Origin: Desulfofundulus luciae
Lineage (GTDB): Bacteria; Bacillota; Desulfotomaculia; Desulfotomaculales; Desulfovirgulaceae
Direction of reading: 5' to 3'
Assembly (NCBI RefSeq): GCF_030813795.1
Contig: NZ_JAUSUX010000005.1
Coordinates: 62,001 to 126,000, forward strand
Length of the DNA stretch: 64,000 bases
Below are positions 18,882 through 27,816 of this stretch, piece by piece. Within the stretch, counting starts at the first letter, position 1. Every line of letters begins with the position of its first letter. A model generated the notes under the pieces. The model did no database searches, was not told the origin of the DNA, and worked only from the letters and a program-made list of their open reading frames with translations. The position numbers and the translations under genes are program-made.

Positions 18882-20027
18882 TTAGGCAATGCGCATTAAA
18901 TCCACCGGCACATCCATCAGTTCATGCAGCGGGGTGTACTCCAGATTCAGGGCTTCAGCCACAGCTTTGTACGTTACCTTGCCGTCCATTACGTTCACGC
19001 CCCGGGCCAGGGCAATGTCGTCCTTGACCGCCTGGGCCAGGCCCTTACTGGCCAGCTCCAGGGCGTAGGGCAGGGTAACGTTGGTCAGGGCATAGGTAGA
19101 AGTCCGGGCGACCGCACCGGGCATGTTGGCCACAGCATAGTGAATGACCCCATGCTTGATATAGATTGGATTGGAGTGAGTGGTCACCCGGTCGGCAGTT
19201 TCCACACAACCACCCTGGTCAATAGCCACATCCACAATAACGGACCCGGGTTGCATGGCTTTAACCATCTCTTCCGTGACCAGCTTGGGAGCCCTGGCCC
19301 CAGGGATGAGTACGGCCCCAATGACCAGATCAGCCTCCTTAACGGCTTCCTTGATGTTATAACTTGTGGAGATGAGGGTTTTTATGCGGGAACCGAAAAT
19401 ATCGTCCAGATAGCGCAAACGTTCGGCATTCTTGTCGATAATGGTTACATCTGCCCCCATGCCCACAGCAATTTTGGCCGCATTGGTACCCACGGTACCC
19501 CCGCCAATGATGACCACTTTAGCCGGAGGCACGCCGGGAACCCCGCCCAGGAGCACCCCGCGACCACCGTAGGGTTTTTCCAGAAACTGGGCACCAACCT
19601 GGACGGACATCCGACCGGCCACTTCGCTCATGGGCATGAGCAGCGGCAGGGTACCCCGGTTGGTTTGAATGGTTTCGTAGGCAATGCCTGTAACCTTTTT
19701 GGCCAGCAGGGCCCTGGTAAGTTCCGGCTCAGGAGCCAGGTGCAGATAGGTAAAGAGTAACTGACCCTCTTTAAATAAATCGTATTCTTCCGGCAGGGGT
19801 TCTTTAACCTTCATGATCATGTCGGCCTGCTCGTAAACATCCGCCTTGGTGGGCAACATGCGGGCGCCGGCAGCTACATACTCCTCATCGGTGATGCCGC
19901 TGCCCAGACCGGCCCCGGCTTCAATGACCACCTGGTGTCCCGCTTTAACCAGGGTTTCTACACCGGAGGGGGTGATACCAACCCGGTTCTCATTATCCTT
20001 TATTTCCCTGGGCACACCAACGATCAT
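18882..20027 (-). CDS. ald: Alanine dehydrogenase
   Basis: About 381 residues. Start [17 protein letters not shown], the pyruvate-site KVKEPLPEE, and the NAD-binding [13 protein letters not shown] are clear. It oxidatively deaminates L-alanine to pyruvate and ammonium; in Firmicutes it also serves sporulation and germination. AGGAGG-type site precedes the ATG. In the gap upstream, two copies of GGACAAA (minus strand, 20128-20134 and 20149-20155) are 21 bases apart, two helical turns, and could be regulator sites. Confidence 0.96.
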   Translation of the reverse strand: MIVGVPREIKDNENRVGITPSGVETLVKAGHQVVIEAGAGLGSGITDEEYVAAGARMLPTKADVYEQADMIMKVKEPLPEEYDLFKEGQLLFTYLHLAPEPELTRALLAKKVTGIAYETIQTNRGTLPLLMPMSEVAGRMSVQVGAQFLEKPYGGRGVLLGGVPGVPPAKVVIIGGGTVGTNAAKIAVGMGADVTIIDKNAERLRYLDDIFGSRIKTLISTSYNIKEAVKEADLVIGAVLIPGARAPKLVTEEMVKAMQPGSVIVDVAIDQGGCVETADRVTTHSNPIYIKHGVIHYAVANMPGAVARTSTYALTNVTLPYALELASKGLAQAVKDDIALARGVNVMDGKVTYKAVAEALNLEYTPLHELMDVPVDLMRIA

Positions 20028-20154
20028 TTTCCGTACCTCCTCCCAAAAAATTTCTGAAGTTTGCCCATACCTTCAACGACTTTTGTGCTTATTATTTTTC
20101 CAGCCAGCCGTTTCCCCTTGAGGGTTTTTTGTCCAATTATATTGTAAATTTGTC

Positions 20155-21579
20155 CTAATACTGTTTTCTAGCAATTTTTTTCGCCGGGGTAGGTTGGAAC
20201 ACTCCCCTGCACTCTGGGGTGCGCCGGTGTAGACCAAAGAAATAGTAGGATGCCACCGCCAGGACAAACCAAACGGGACCAACGTATAGGGCCACCCGGG
20301 TGCCGGAATCAAAGGCCATGAGCACCAGCACAAAGGCCAGGAAGGCCAGCGCCACCCAGGAAGCATAGGGCCACAGGGGGGTACGGTAAGTTACTTTTGC
20401 AAACTCCTCCGGCGACAGCGACTGGCGGAATTTCATCTGTACCACCAGGATTATCCCCCAGATGTAGAGGGCACCGATGGTGGCCACGCTGGTGATGTAA
20501 ATGAAAACCTTGGCCGGTACCAGGTAATTTAAAACCACACCAACCAGCAGGAAAGCCGAGGAAACTAATATACCCACATAGGGAATGCCGGGGCGGGAAA
20601 GCTTCCCAAATACCGCCGGGGCATTTTTCTGCAAAGCCAGGTTATAAAGCATGCGCCCGGTGCTGAACAAACCGCTGTTACATGAGGATAATGCCGCGGT
20701 CATGACCACGAAGTTAATAATGCCGGCGGCAGCTGGAATGCCGATCTTGGAGAAGGTTAATACAAAGGGGCTGCCCTTGGTGCCTATTTCATTCCAGGGA
20801 TAAATGGACATGATCACCAGCAGGGCACCAACGTAGAAAATCAAAATCCGCCAGAGCACCTTGTCAATGGCAGCGGGAATGATTTTTTCCGGGTTCTGGG
20901 CTTCACCGGCGGTGACACCAATAAGCTCCACCCCCAGATAGGCAAACATTACCATTACCAGGGCCATAACTACCCCGCTAAAGCCGTGGGGGAAGAAGCC
21001 ACCATGGGACCACAGGTTGCTTATACCTACGGGCACGCCCTGATTGCCGAAACCGAAGAAAATCATGCCCGCACCCAGGACAATCATGGCAATGATGGTC
21101 ACCACTTTAATCAGCGCGAACCAGAACTCAAATTCACCATAAGCCTTCACGTTGATCAGGTTGACCAGGGTCATGGCCACCAGGGCAATTAAAGCCGGTA
21201 TCCACTGGGGCACCTGGGGCAACCAGAACTGCACGTAAATCCCTACGGCGGTTATCTCGGCCATACAGGTGACCACCCACATAAACCAGTAAGTCCACCC
21301 GGTCACGTGGCCGGCCAGAGGACCTAAAAAGGCGTTGGCGTAGGCACTGAAGGAACCAGCCACCGGATAGGCTACTGCCAGTTCACCCAAAGCTCGCATG
21401 ATGATAAAGATCGCCACTCCGCCGATCAAGTAAGAGAGGGCAAGGGCCGGACCTGCCGTTTTAATTGCCGTTGCCGAACCTAAAAACAGTCCCACGCCAA
21501 TGGCCCCACCAATGGCAATAAGCTGAATGTGCCTTTCCTTCAGGCCGCGGTGCAAACCTTCGGCATTTTTGTCCAGCAT
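20155..21579 (-). CDS. APC-superfamily amino-acid permease (AAT type), probably alanine uptake
   Basis: About 474 residues and roughly 12 membrane segments. The N-terminal KERHIQLIAIGGAIGVGLFLGSA and SYLIGGVAIFIIMRALGE are typical of the amino-acid transporter (AAT) family. ATG at 21577-21579 follows AGGAGG by 7 bases; an ORF extension upstream to 21651 lacks a site. Substrate is inferred: the next genes in the same direction are ald and alr, so alanine (or glycine/serine) is the likely cargo, imported with protons or sodium. Confidence 0.88.
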   Translation of the reverse strand: MLDKNAEGLHRGLKERHIQLIAIGGAIGVGLFLGSATAIKTAGPALALSYLIGGVAIFIIMRALGELAVAYPVAGSFSAYANAFLGPLAGHVTGWTYWFMWVVTCMAEITAVGIYVQFWLPQVPQWIPALIALVAMTLVNLINVKAYGEFEFWFALIKVVTIIAMIVLGAGMIFFGFGNQGVPVGISNLWSHGGFFPHGFSGVVMALVMVMFAYLGVELIGVTAGEAQNPEKIIPAAIDKVLWRILIFYVGALLVIMSIYPWNEIGTKGSPFVLTFSKIGIPAAAGIINFVVMTAALSSCNSGLFSTGRMLYNLALQKNAPAVFGKLSRPGIPYVGILVSSAFLLVGVVLNYLVPAKVFIYITSVATIGALYIWGIILVVQMKFRQSLSPEEFAKVTYRTPLWPYASWVALAFLAFVLVLMAFDSGTRVALYVGPVWFVLAVASYYFFGLHRRTPECRGVFQPTPAKKIARKQY

Positions 21580-21842
21580 AAAACTACCTCCTTGTTGTAA
21601 GTAAAAGTAGTTGGCACCAGCCGTTTTAAAATCAATTATTTTTTTTACCATTCACCCCCCACCCAGTAAAAAATGGTTGGAACCTGTTGTTTGGAATTCC
21701 CTGACTGGTAAGACTTAAATCAGATTTTCGACAATTTATCCCCCTGCCCTTGACAGTTCTAATACCACTCTTTGCGTATTTTTGACCAGTAAATTTCATG
21801 TACCAGGGAAAGCATTAATATTTTGTCCAACAGTGTTGTATT
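21580..21842. other. Intergenic region between the amino-acid permease and a decayed kinase gene
   Basis: About 260 bases, AT-rich, no intact gene. It must contain the permease promoter but no convincing pair of boxes was found. One TTTGTCC (21822-21828) echoes the repeats upstream of ald. Confidence 0.45.
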
Positions 21843-22261
21843 TTTGCCTTACTAATTCAACAAACCCGTTTTGGTAACCGGCTTAATGTGACCATCAATG
21901 TGCCAGCGGCCCTGCAGGAATTACCGGTACCCTTTTTAAGCCTGCAGCCCCTGGTAGAAAATGCCTGCATCCACGGGCTGGAACCTAAAGAGGGGCCGGG
22001 ACACCTGATCATTACCGGGGAAATCGAGGATGGGATCTGCGAAATCAGTGTTACCGATGACGGCGTGGGCATTCCCCGGGAAGTACTGGCTGCTTTCAAT
22101 GATAGTAATCAAGCCGGAACGGATAAGCCGCGGGGAATTGGTCTTAAGAATGTGGACGAAAGGTTGAAGCTCTATTTCGGTCCTCATACGGCGTTTCCCT
22201 GGATAGCCGCCCGGGTTGGACAAGGGTATGTTTGAAATTGCCTCCAGATCACATCTCATAG
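21843..22261 (+). pseudogene. LytS/YesM-type sensor histidine kinase, C-terminal remnant
   Basis: Only the end of the H-box partner region and the ATPase domain survive: QQTRFGNRLNV, FLSLQPLVENACIHGLE (N-box), TDDGVGIP (G1), then RGIGLKNVDERLKLYFG. After this the frame breaks near 22187: the expected continuation (YGVSLDSRPG ... CLKLP) is found in another frame and ends at 22261. No sensor domain or start codon is present upstream, so the gene is truncated and frameshifted. It precedes the remnant of its likely partner regulator. Confidence 0.8.
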
Positions 22262-22322
22262 GACAATCCCGGGCCAGCAAAAGGCGTAACCGGAGCACCT
22301 TATTTTTTTCACCGTAGGGGAA

Positions 22323-23062
22323 GTGATTTATGTGTACAAAATCCTGTTAGCCGAGGACGAAGAACTGGAACGCAGATTTTTACGCCACCTGGTGGAAAAT
22401 GCCGGCCTCCCCCTGGTCGTGGCCGGTGAGGCCACAAACGGCAGGGAAGCGGTGGAACTGGCTGAACTTCTCCAGCCTGAAATCATCTTCATGGACATCA
22501 AAATGCCTGGAACGGATGGCCTCGCGGCCACCAGGACGATCAAAGAGAAAAACCCCGCCTTGGAGGTGATCATTATCACCGCCCACGGGGAGTTTTCCTA
22601 CTCGCAGCAGGCCATTAAATATAAAGTAGCCGATTACCTTTTAAAACCGGTATAACCGGATGAGCTGGCCGCGTGCCTGGAACAGGTCACGTCCCAGCTG
22701 GCCAAAAGAGCATCGGGAATCGAGGGGCTCCTGGATACCGCCCCTCCCCTTTATTCCCAGGTTGCCGACCTGGTAACGCCATCAAATACCTCGATCGGGA
22801 AGCTGCCATACGGGCCGGAAATGAACTGGTGGACGCCCGCCTGTTCAAACAGCGCACGGGCCAGAGTTTTATCGATTACCTTACCGAGGTCCGGCTTAAC
22901 GAAGCCAAGGCCCTCCTGCTGGCCGGGGAAAAAACCATCGACCAGATTGCCAGCGCAGTGGGATTTAACAACAGCTATTTTACTGCCGTATTTAAAAAAC
23001 GGGAGGGGGTTACCCCCTCGGAGTTCCGCCAGCGCCGGAGAGGTGACGGCTCCCGGGTTTGA
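22323..23062 (+). pseudogene. YesN-type response regulator (receiver plus AraC HTH), broken
   Basis: The receiver domain is readable: ILLAEDEELERRF, the phospho-acceptor Asp in IIFMDIKMPGTDG and the lysine in YLLKPV. An in-frame TAA at 22653-22655 follows, yet the same frame continues with PDELAACLEQV, the normal next segment, so a tyrosine codon has probably become a stop. A second frame switch lies near 22775, after which the AraC helix-turn-helix (RTGQSFIDYLTEVRLNEAKALL ... GFNNSYFTAVFKKREGVTPSEFR) is read. Part of the first helix-turn-helix seems deleted. The 3' end overlaps pyrE on the other strand. Confidence 0.82.
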
Positions 23063-23621
23063 CCGCGGGGATACCCTGCTGGCACAGGGGGCATTCTTCC
23101 GGGGTGTAGCTAACCGCCGGAACGGTTAACAGTGCCCGGAGGGGCACACCCAGATCAACTGCCCCGTTGCTGCGGTCGACCAGTGCGGCGGCTCCCATAA
23201 CCCGCGCCCCGGCTTCCCGGGCCACGGCAATCACTTCCCGCACCGACCCGCCGGTGGTAATCACATCCTCCACCACCAGCACCCGCTCCCCGGGAGACAG
23301 CCCAAAGCCCCGCCGCAGGGTCATTACCCCGTTTTCCCTTTCGGTAAAAAGACTTCTGGCTCCCAGTGCCCGGGCCACTTCATAGGATACAAGGATGCCG
23401 CCCAGGGCGGGGCCAATTACAGTATCCACCCCCTCAAGCCCCGCATTCATCCAACCCCGGGCCAGTTCCCGGCACAACAACTCGCAATACCGGGGGTGTT
23501 CCAGCACCCGGGCGCACTGGAAATAACGGTCGCTGTGGCGGCCGGAAGTAAGCACAAAGTGACCGGTAAGCATGGCACCGGTTTTTTTAAAGATGGAAAG
23601 AATTTCTTCACGGCTGAGCAA
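23010..23621 (-). CDS. pyrE: Orotate phosphoribosyltransferase
   Basis: About 203 residues. N-terminal FKKTGAMLTGHFVLTSGRHSD and the PRPP-binding VLVVEDVITTGGSV are definitive. It makes OMP from orotate and PRPP. TTG at 23621 is the start, with GAGGTGA upstream. The C-terminal tail has two cysteines (CPLC) as in some clostridial homologues. It is separated from pyrF by the plus-strand spore gene at 23752-23931, so it is either read through from pyrF or has its own promoter. Confidence 0.95.
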   Translation of the reverse strand: MLSREEILSIFKKTGAMLTGHFVLTSGRHSDRYFQCARVLEHPRYCELLCRELARGWMNAGLEGVDTVIGPALGGILVSYEVARALGARSLFTERENGVMTLRRGFGLSPGERVLVVEDVITTGGSVREVIAVAREAGARVMGAAALVDRSNGAVDLGVPLRALLTVPAVSYTPEECPLCQQGIPAVKPGSRHLSGAGGTPRG

Positions 23622-23751
23622 AGCTAATTCACCTCGAATGTCGATTTAGAGAATATTATACCAGTTCATTTGCTTAAGGAATGCCCCACAGGCACAAATC
23701 ATATAATAAATAATGCCGCATTGACCCGCCCGCCAAAGAGGAGGCAGGCTA

Positions 23752-23931
23752 ATGGGTAGACGGCGTGGAGGATTGATGTCCGACAGGCTGAAATACGAAT
23801 TAGCCCAAGAACTGGGAGTAGCCGACCTGGTGCGCAGGGAGGGCTGGGGCAGCGTTTCCTCGCGGAACTGCGGTTACCTGGTCCGACTGGCCATCGAAAG
23901 GGCTGAGCGGGCAATGACGCAGGGACAATAG
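23752..23931 (+). CDS. sspF: Small acid-soluble spore protein, alpha/beta type (SspF-like)
   Basis: A 59-residue gene. The start MGRRRG, the MSDRLKYELAQELGV segment, and GWGSVSSRNCGYLVRLAIERAE match the alpha/beta SASP family and especially Bacillus SspF. Such proteins coat spore DNA and protect it from UV and heat, and are degraded at germination by the GPR protease near the ELAQE site. GAGGAGG is 8 bases before the ATG. Possible forespore sigma-G boxes (about 23678 and CATATAA at 23700) are weak. It sits on the opposite strand between pyrF and pyrE. Confidence 0.93.
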   Translation: MGRRRGGLMSDRLKYELAQELGVADLVRREGWGSVSSRNCGYLVRLAIERAERAMTQGQ

Positions 23932-23936
23932 CGGCA

Positions 23937-23968
23937 GGGGGTTGCGCTATAGAAGCGCACCCTCTTTT
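23937..23968 (+). terminator. Rho-independent terminator of sspF
   Basis: GGGTTGCGC and GCGCACCC pair with one bulged base around a short loop, followed by TCTTTTT. It also lies at the 3' end of the convergent pyrF gene. Confidence 0.8.
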
Positions 23969-24699
23969 TATACATTCGCTCCCATTTCATCCAGTACAGC
24001 CCTGGCGGCTTCTACCGGGTCCGGAGCGGCAATAATGGGGCGGCCCACCACCAGATGACTGGCGCCGGCAGCCAGGGCACCGGCAGGGGTTACAATTCGT
24101 TTCTGGTCGCCGCCGGCGGCCCCGGCGGGGCGGATACCGGGGGTAACGATTAAAAAGTCTGGTCCGCAGGACTGCCGGATGGCCGCCGCTTCCTGAGCTG
24201 AAGCCACCACGCCGTCCAGGCCGCACTCTTTAGCCAGCAAGGCCCAGGCCACCACCCGGTCCAAAATAGGCCCGGAGAGACCCAGTTCCCGGTTAAAAGC
24301 AGGCTGATCGATGCTGGTAAGCACGGTAACGGCAATGACCAGCGGTCTGGGAATGCCCAGGGCCGTCGATTCCTCCCTGCAGGACTCTACCGCTGCCCGC
24401 ATCATGGCGCGCCCGCCGGCGGCATGGACGTTGAACATGGCCACCCCCAGCCTGGCGAGAATCCGGGCTGCCTGGGACACGGTATTGGGGATATCGTGCA
24501 GTTTTAAGTCTAAAAACACTTTTACTCCCCGCCGGCACAATCCCTCCACCAGCGCTGGCCCCTGGCTGTAAAACAGCCGCATGCCGATCTTGAACATGCC
24601 CGCCCAGGGCTTGAGCTGTTCTACAAGATCAAGGGCCTGTTCCCTAGACTCCACATCCAGAGCAACAATTAACTTTTTCCTGCCCTCGTCGATGTTCAC
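23968..24699 (-). CDS. pyrF: Orotidine 5'-phosphate decarboxylase
   Basis: About 243 residues, type 1 OMP decarboxylase. The catalytic DLKLHDIPNT motif is present, with IVALDVE at the N-terminus and VVGRPII near the C-terminus. It forms UMP. GTG at 24699 is chosen, with AAGGAGG 6 bases upstream, which gives the normal family length; the frame stays open upstream to an ATG at 24873 but that 58-residue extension is Arg-rich and overlaps three hairpins in the spacer. Confidence 0.94.
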   Translation of the reverse strand: MNIDEGRKKLIVALDVESREQALDLVEQLKPWAGMFKIGMRLFYSQGPALVEGLCRRGVKVFLDLKLHDIPNTVSQAARILARLGVAMFNVHAAGGRAMMRAAVESCREESTALGIPRPLVIAVTVLTSIDQPAFNRELGLSGPILDRVVAWALLAKECGLDGVVASAQEAAAIRQSCGPDFLIVTPGIRPAGAAGGDQKRIVTPAGALAAGASHLVVGRPIIAAPDPVEAARAVLDEMGANV

Positions 24700-24889
24700 A
24701 AAAACCCTCCTTAAACGGGACGGTGCGCCGGTCTCCGCCAACCCCGGTGTGCCGTGCAGACCGCTCGCCAGGGACCGGGCCGTCCCTTGTGACCTTCTTT
24801 CTAGCGGCAATGCTACCATTGCCGGCTGACGCTTTATAAGTCTGCTTTGGACTGTTGTTACTAGCTCCGACATAACTCCTTACCAGAGA
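24700..24889 (-). other. Structured spacer between pyrD and pyrF
   Basis: About 190 bases. On either strand, CGGCAATG-CTAC-CATTGCCG (24805-24824) forms a perfect 8-bp hairpin, AGGGAC ... GTCCCT (24770-24787) a 6-bp one, and GGTCT ... AGACC (24731-24763) a third. A SD-like AAGGAG followed closely by an ATG (24873) opens a frame into pyrF, so an alternative start cannot be fully excluded. No U-run for a terminator. Confidence 0.45.
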
Positions 24890-25807
24890 TTACATGTGGG
24901 CCGCCCCGATTAACTCTTGAATGTCTGATACCCTTTCTTCCACTAGAAACTTTTCAATCCCATCAATAATGTCCATGGTGGCCCGGGGGTTGATGAAGTT
25001 GGCCGTCCCCACGGCTACGGCGGTGGCCCCGGCCATGATGAATTCCAGGGCATCCTCGGCAGTAACGATGCCCCCCATGCCCACAATGGGAACCTTTAAG
25101 GCCTGGTAAACCTGCCACACCGCCCTTACCGCCACCGGCTTGATGGCCGGGCCGGATAGACCGCCCATGACGTTGGCCAGGGCCGGGCGGCGGCGGCGAA
25201 TATCTATGGCCATGCCCAGGAGGGTGTTGATCATGGACAGGGCATCGGCCCCCGCCTCCACCACCGCTTCCGCCAGCCGGACAATACTGGTCACATTGGG
25301 AGAAAGCTTGACCACTACCGGAAGTCGGGTAGCCCCCTTTACTACCCGCACCACGGCTGCAGCCGAATCGGGATCGGCACCAAAGGCCAGGCCCCCCTTT
25401 TTGACATTTGGGCAAGAAATATTTACCTCCAGCCCCGCCACGCCCGGCACCCCGTCCAACCTGGCCGCCAGGGCGGCGTAGTCCTCCACCGTATCCCCGG
25501 CAATGTTCACGATTACCGGCAGGTCAAACTGCCTCAGGTAAGGCAGAGCTACTTCGATGAAGTAATCCACACCGGGATTTTGCAAACCAATGGCGTTCAG
25601 GATACCCGCCGGTGTTTCCACAATGCGCGGTGGAGGATTTCCCCGGCGGGGCAAAAGGGTGGTACCTTTGACCACAATGGCCCCAAGGCGGTTTAAATCA
25701 ACAAAAGGGGCATACTCGAAGCCGAAGCCAAAGGTGCCCGAGGCGGTGGTCACTGGATTTTTCATCCGTATACCGGCAACGTCTACGGCAAGGTTCGGTT
25801 TGATCAT
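24890..25807 (-). CDS. pyrD: Dihydroorotate dehydrogenase, catalytic subunit (class 1B)
   Basis: About 305 residues. FMN-binding barrel with the catalytic cysteine in [15 protein letters not shown] and [10 protein letters not shown]; the class 1B type is implied by the adjacent pyrK and by length. It oxidises dihydroorotate to orotate, passing electrons to NAD+ through PyrK. It starts 15 bases after the pyrK stop, with GAGAGGGGA upstream of the ATG. Confidence 0.94.
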   Translation of the reverse strand: MIKPNLAVDVAGIRMKNPVTTASGTFGFGFEYAPFVDLNRLGAIVVKGTTLLPRRGNPPPRIVETPAGILNAIGLQNPGVDYFIEVALPYLRQFDLPVIVNIAGDTVEDYAALAARLDGVPGVAGLEVNISCPNVKKGGLAFGADPDSAAAVVRVVKGATRLPVVVKLSPNVTSIVRLAEAVVEAGADALSMINTLLGMAIDIRRRRPALANVMGGLSGPAIKPVAVRAVWQVYQALKVPIVGMGGIVTAEDALEFIMAGATAVAVGTANFINPRATMDIIDGIEKFLVEERVSDIQELIGAAHM

Positions 25808-25822
25808 AAAAACATCCCCTCT

Positions 25823-26617
25823 CTAGTCCCAGACCAGCTGCTCCGCCGGGAAAACCGGTCCTTCAACGCATACCCGCCTGTACTGGGAGGGTTCGCCGCC
25901 TTTGCCGGCGGTTTTACAGACGCAGGAAAGGCATGCTCCTACCCCGCAACCCATGCGCTCTTCCAGGGAAAATTCCCCGGGCACGTTATACCGGGCTAAA
26001 AGCGAAGCCGTTTGGCGCAGCATACCCCGGGGACCGCAGGCGTAAACCATGTCCACCCCTTCGCCGGCCAGCACTTTTTCCAGCAGGTCCGTAACGGAAC
26101 CGTGGTGACCGCAGGAACCATCGTCAGTGGCCACAGCAAAGTCAAACGGCACAGTATACCCCTTCTTTCCCACCGGCAACTGGTCGGCACTGCGGACACC
26201 CACCAGCAAGCAAACCTGGTTGTTTCTGTGTACCAATTCCTGCCCTAAAAAAACAAGGGGAGCCACACCGATGCCGCCTCCTACCAGAATCACCCGTCGC
26301 CCCGGCTCCGGCAGGGTAAAACCACGGCCCAGGGGACCCATTACTCCAAGCCGCTCTCCTCTTCTCCTGGCGGCCAGCAAAGCGGTACCCCTTCCGACCA
26401 CCTGGTAAAGAAGGAATAGCTCCCCCCTTTCCCGGTTTACCCCGTGGATGCTTAGCGGGCGGCGTAACAGGGGATCCAGGCCGTCGGTACAGCGTATGTA
26501 AACAAATTGGCCCGGAACGGCCAAAGAAGCGATCACGGGGGCGTAAAGGGTCAACCGGTATTGCCCCGGCCCCACCTGCTCCTGCTGTACGACACCGGCG
26601 GGTATATCAGCTACCAT
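25823..26617 (-). CDS. pyrK: Dihydroorotate dehydrogenase electron-transfer subunit
   Basis: About 264 residues: FAD-binding beta barrel (RRPLSIHGV), NAD-binding domain (VGGGIGVAPL), then a [2Fe-2S] site with cysteines in CGVGACLSCVC plus one further C-terminal cysteine (VCVEGPVF). It transfers electrons from PyrD to NAD+. ATG at 26615-26617 follows AGGAGG by 8 bases; the longer frame to 26716 lacks support. First gene of pyrK-pyrD-pyrF, divergent from the deacetylase gene at 26782. Confidence 0.93.
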   Translation of the reverse strand: MVADIPAGVVQQEQVGPGQYRLTLYAPVIASLAVPGQFVYIRCTDGLDPLLRRPLSIHGVNRERGELFLLYQVVGRGTALLAARRRGERLGVMGPLGRGFTLPEPGRRVILVGGGIGVAPLVFLGQELVHRNNQVCLLVGVRSADQLPVGKKGYTVPFDFAVATDDGSCGHHGSVTDLLEKVLAGEGVDMVYACGPRGMLRQTASLLARYNVPGEFSLEERMGCGVGACLSCVCKTAGKGGEPSQYRRVCVEGPVFPAEQLVWD

Positions 26618-26781
26618 ACAAACTACCTCCTGGTAATGAAAATTTTTCCGTGGGGGAATAGCGCAACAGGGAACTTGACGCTTGGCGGCGAATATTCCCT
26701 TCTGGCTTTGCCCCAAAATGACAGGTCCCCTGGGGATTGAGCAGTAATGTAGAAAACAAGCAGAAAAGGAGAGACGACATC

Positions 26782-27753
26782 ATGAACCCTTTGGGGGTGG
26801 CTAGGCTGTTACTTCTATTCACTTTACTATGGTTTATCTCCTTTTCTCCGCCAGCTCATTCCGCCGTATCCTCTAGTTCGCATCCGGGTTATGAAAACCG
26901 GGTGGCGGTGCTGATGTACCACCACATCAGTGATACCGACCGGGGTCCGGCGGTTATTACTCCCCGGCTATTTCAAGCACATCTGGATACTTTGAAAAAG
27001 GAAGGCTACCATGTTATTTCCACGGAAAGGATGGCCCGGTTTCTGTCCGGGAAGGATACCATACCTCCAAAAGCTGTGGTCATTACCTTTGATGATGGGT
27101 ATGAATCCTTCTATACTTACGCCTACCCGGAATTAAAAAAAAGAAATATGCCGGCCACCTGTTTTGTCATTGTGAAGTCGGTAGGTGACCCAAACGAGAG
27201 AATACCCAAGCTCACCTGGGAACAAATGCGGGAGATGCAGGCCCACGGCATGAGTTTTTACCCCCATTCCTATGACAGCCACTACCAGGCCAGGTTCGCC
27301 CCGGGCGTGCCTGCCAGCCGGCACATAAGGCCCGCCCTGGCAGGCCCAATCTGGCTGGGCAAGTTAAACCGGCGGGAAACACAGGAAGAATATGAAACCC
27401 GGGTGAGGACAGATCTCCTCAAGGCAAAAGAAGTAATGGAAAGGAAGCTGGGTCGACCTGTGGACCAGTTTTGCTGGCCCTACGGGGCGGATAGCCCCGC
27501 CGCAGCCAGAATTGCCCGCTCTCTTGGCTACAAGTACCTTTACTATATACGCAAAGGCTTAAACGACCCGCTCACCACCGACGGTTCCATCAGGCGGATC
27601 AATGCAGGCAGCCCGGACGTCACTCCGGAAATTTTGATCCGCAACATCAAAAGGTACTCCTTGCTTACTTCCGCCCGGCAGTGGTGCCTGGCCCTTTCAC
27701 CCCTTTACCCGGCGCTGCTCGGGCCAGCCCTTGTAACCTTCGACTCAATTTAA
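26782..27753 (+). CDS. Secreted polysaccharide deacetylase (NodB-type)
   Basis: About 323 residues. An N-terminal signal peptide or anchor (VARLLLLFTLLWFISFS ... AHSA) is followed by a NodB domain: LMYHHISD, the metal-binding aspartates in VITFDDGYESF, and SFYPHSYDSHY in place of the usual SHT-x-H motif. It would remove acetyl groups from a cell-wall or capsule glycan outside the cell. ATG at 26782 has AAAGGAGAG 8 bases upstream. It sits between the two pyr groups on the opposite strand, which breaks what would otherwise be a continuous pyrimidine locus. Confidence 0.87.
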   Translation: MNPLGVARLLLLFTLLWFISFSPPAHSAVSSSSHPGYENRVAVLMYHHISDTDRGPAVITPRLFQAHLDTLKKEGYHVISTERMARFLSGKDTIPPKAVVITFDDGYESFYTYAYPELKKRNMPATCFVIVKSVGDPNERIPKLTWEQMREMQAHGMSFYPHSYDSHYQARFAPGVPASRHIRPALAGPIWLGKLNRRETQEEYETRVRTDLLKAKEVMERKLGRPVDQFCWPYGADSPAAARIARSLGYKYLYYIRKGLNDPLTTDGSIRRINAGSPDVTPEILIRNIKRYSLLTSARQWCLALSPLYPALLGPALVTFDSI

Positions 27754-27784
27754 AACGTTAAGTCCCACAAAAAGAAAGCGGAAA

Positions 27785-27809
27785 AACCCCGGGTAGTGCG
27801 CCCGGGGTT
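27785..27809 (-). terminator. Terminator downstream of carB
   Basis: AACCCCGGG and CCCGGGGTT form a 9-bp stem; on the minus strand it is followed by TTTTTCC. It separates the convergent carB and deacetylase genes. Confidence 0.8.
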
Positions 27810-27816
27810 AATTGGT

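Noticed and set aside
24700-24873. 58-codon N-terminal extension of pyrF
   Set aside because: GTG 24699 with AAGGAGG gives the usual length; the extension overlaps strong hairpins and is Arg-rich.
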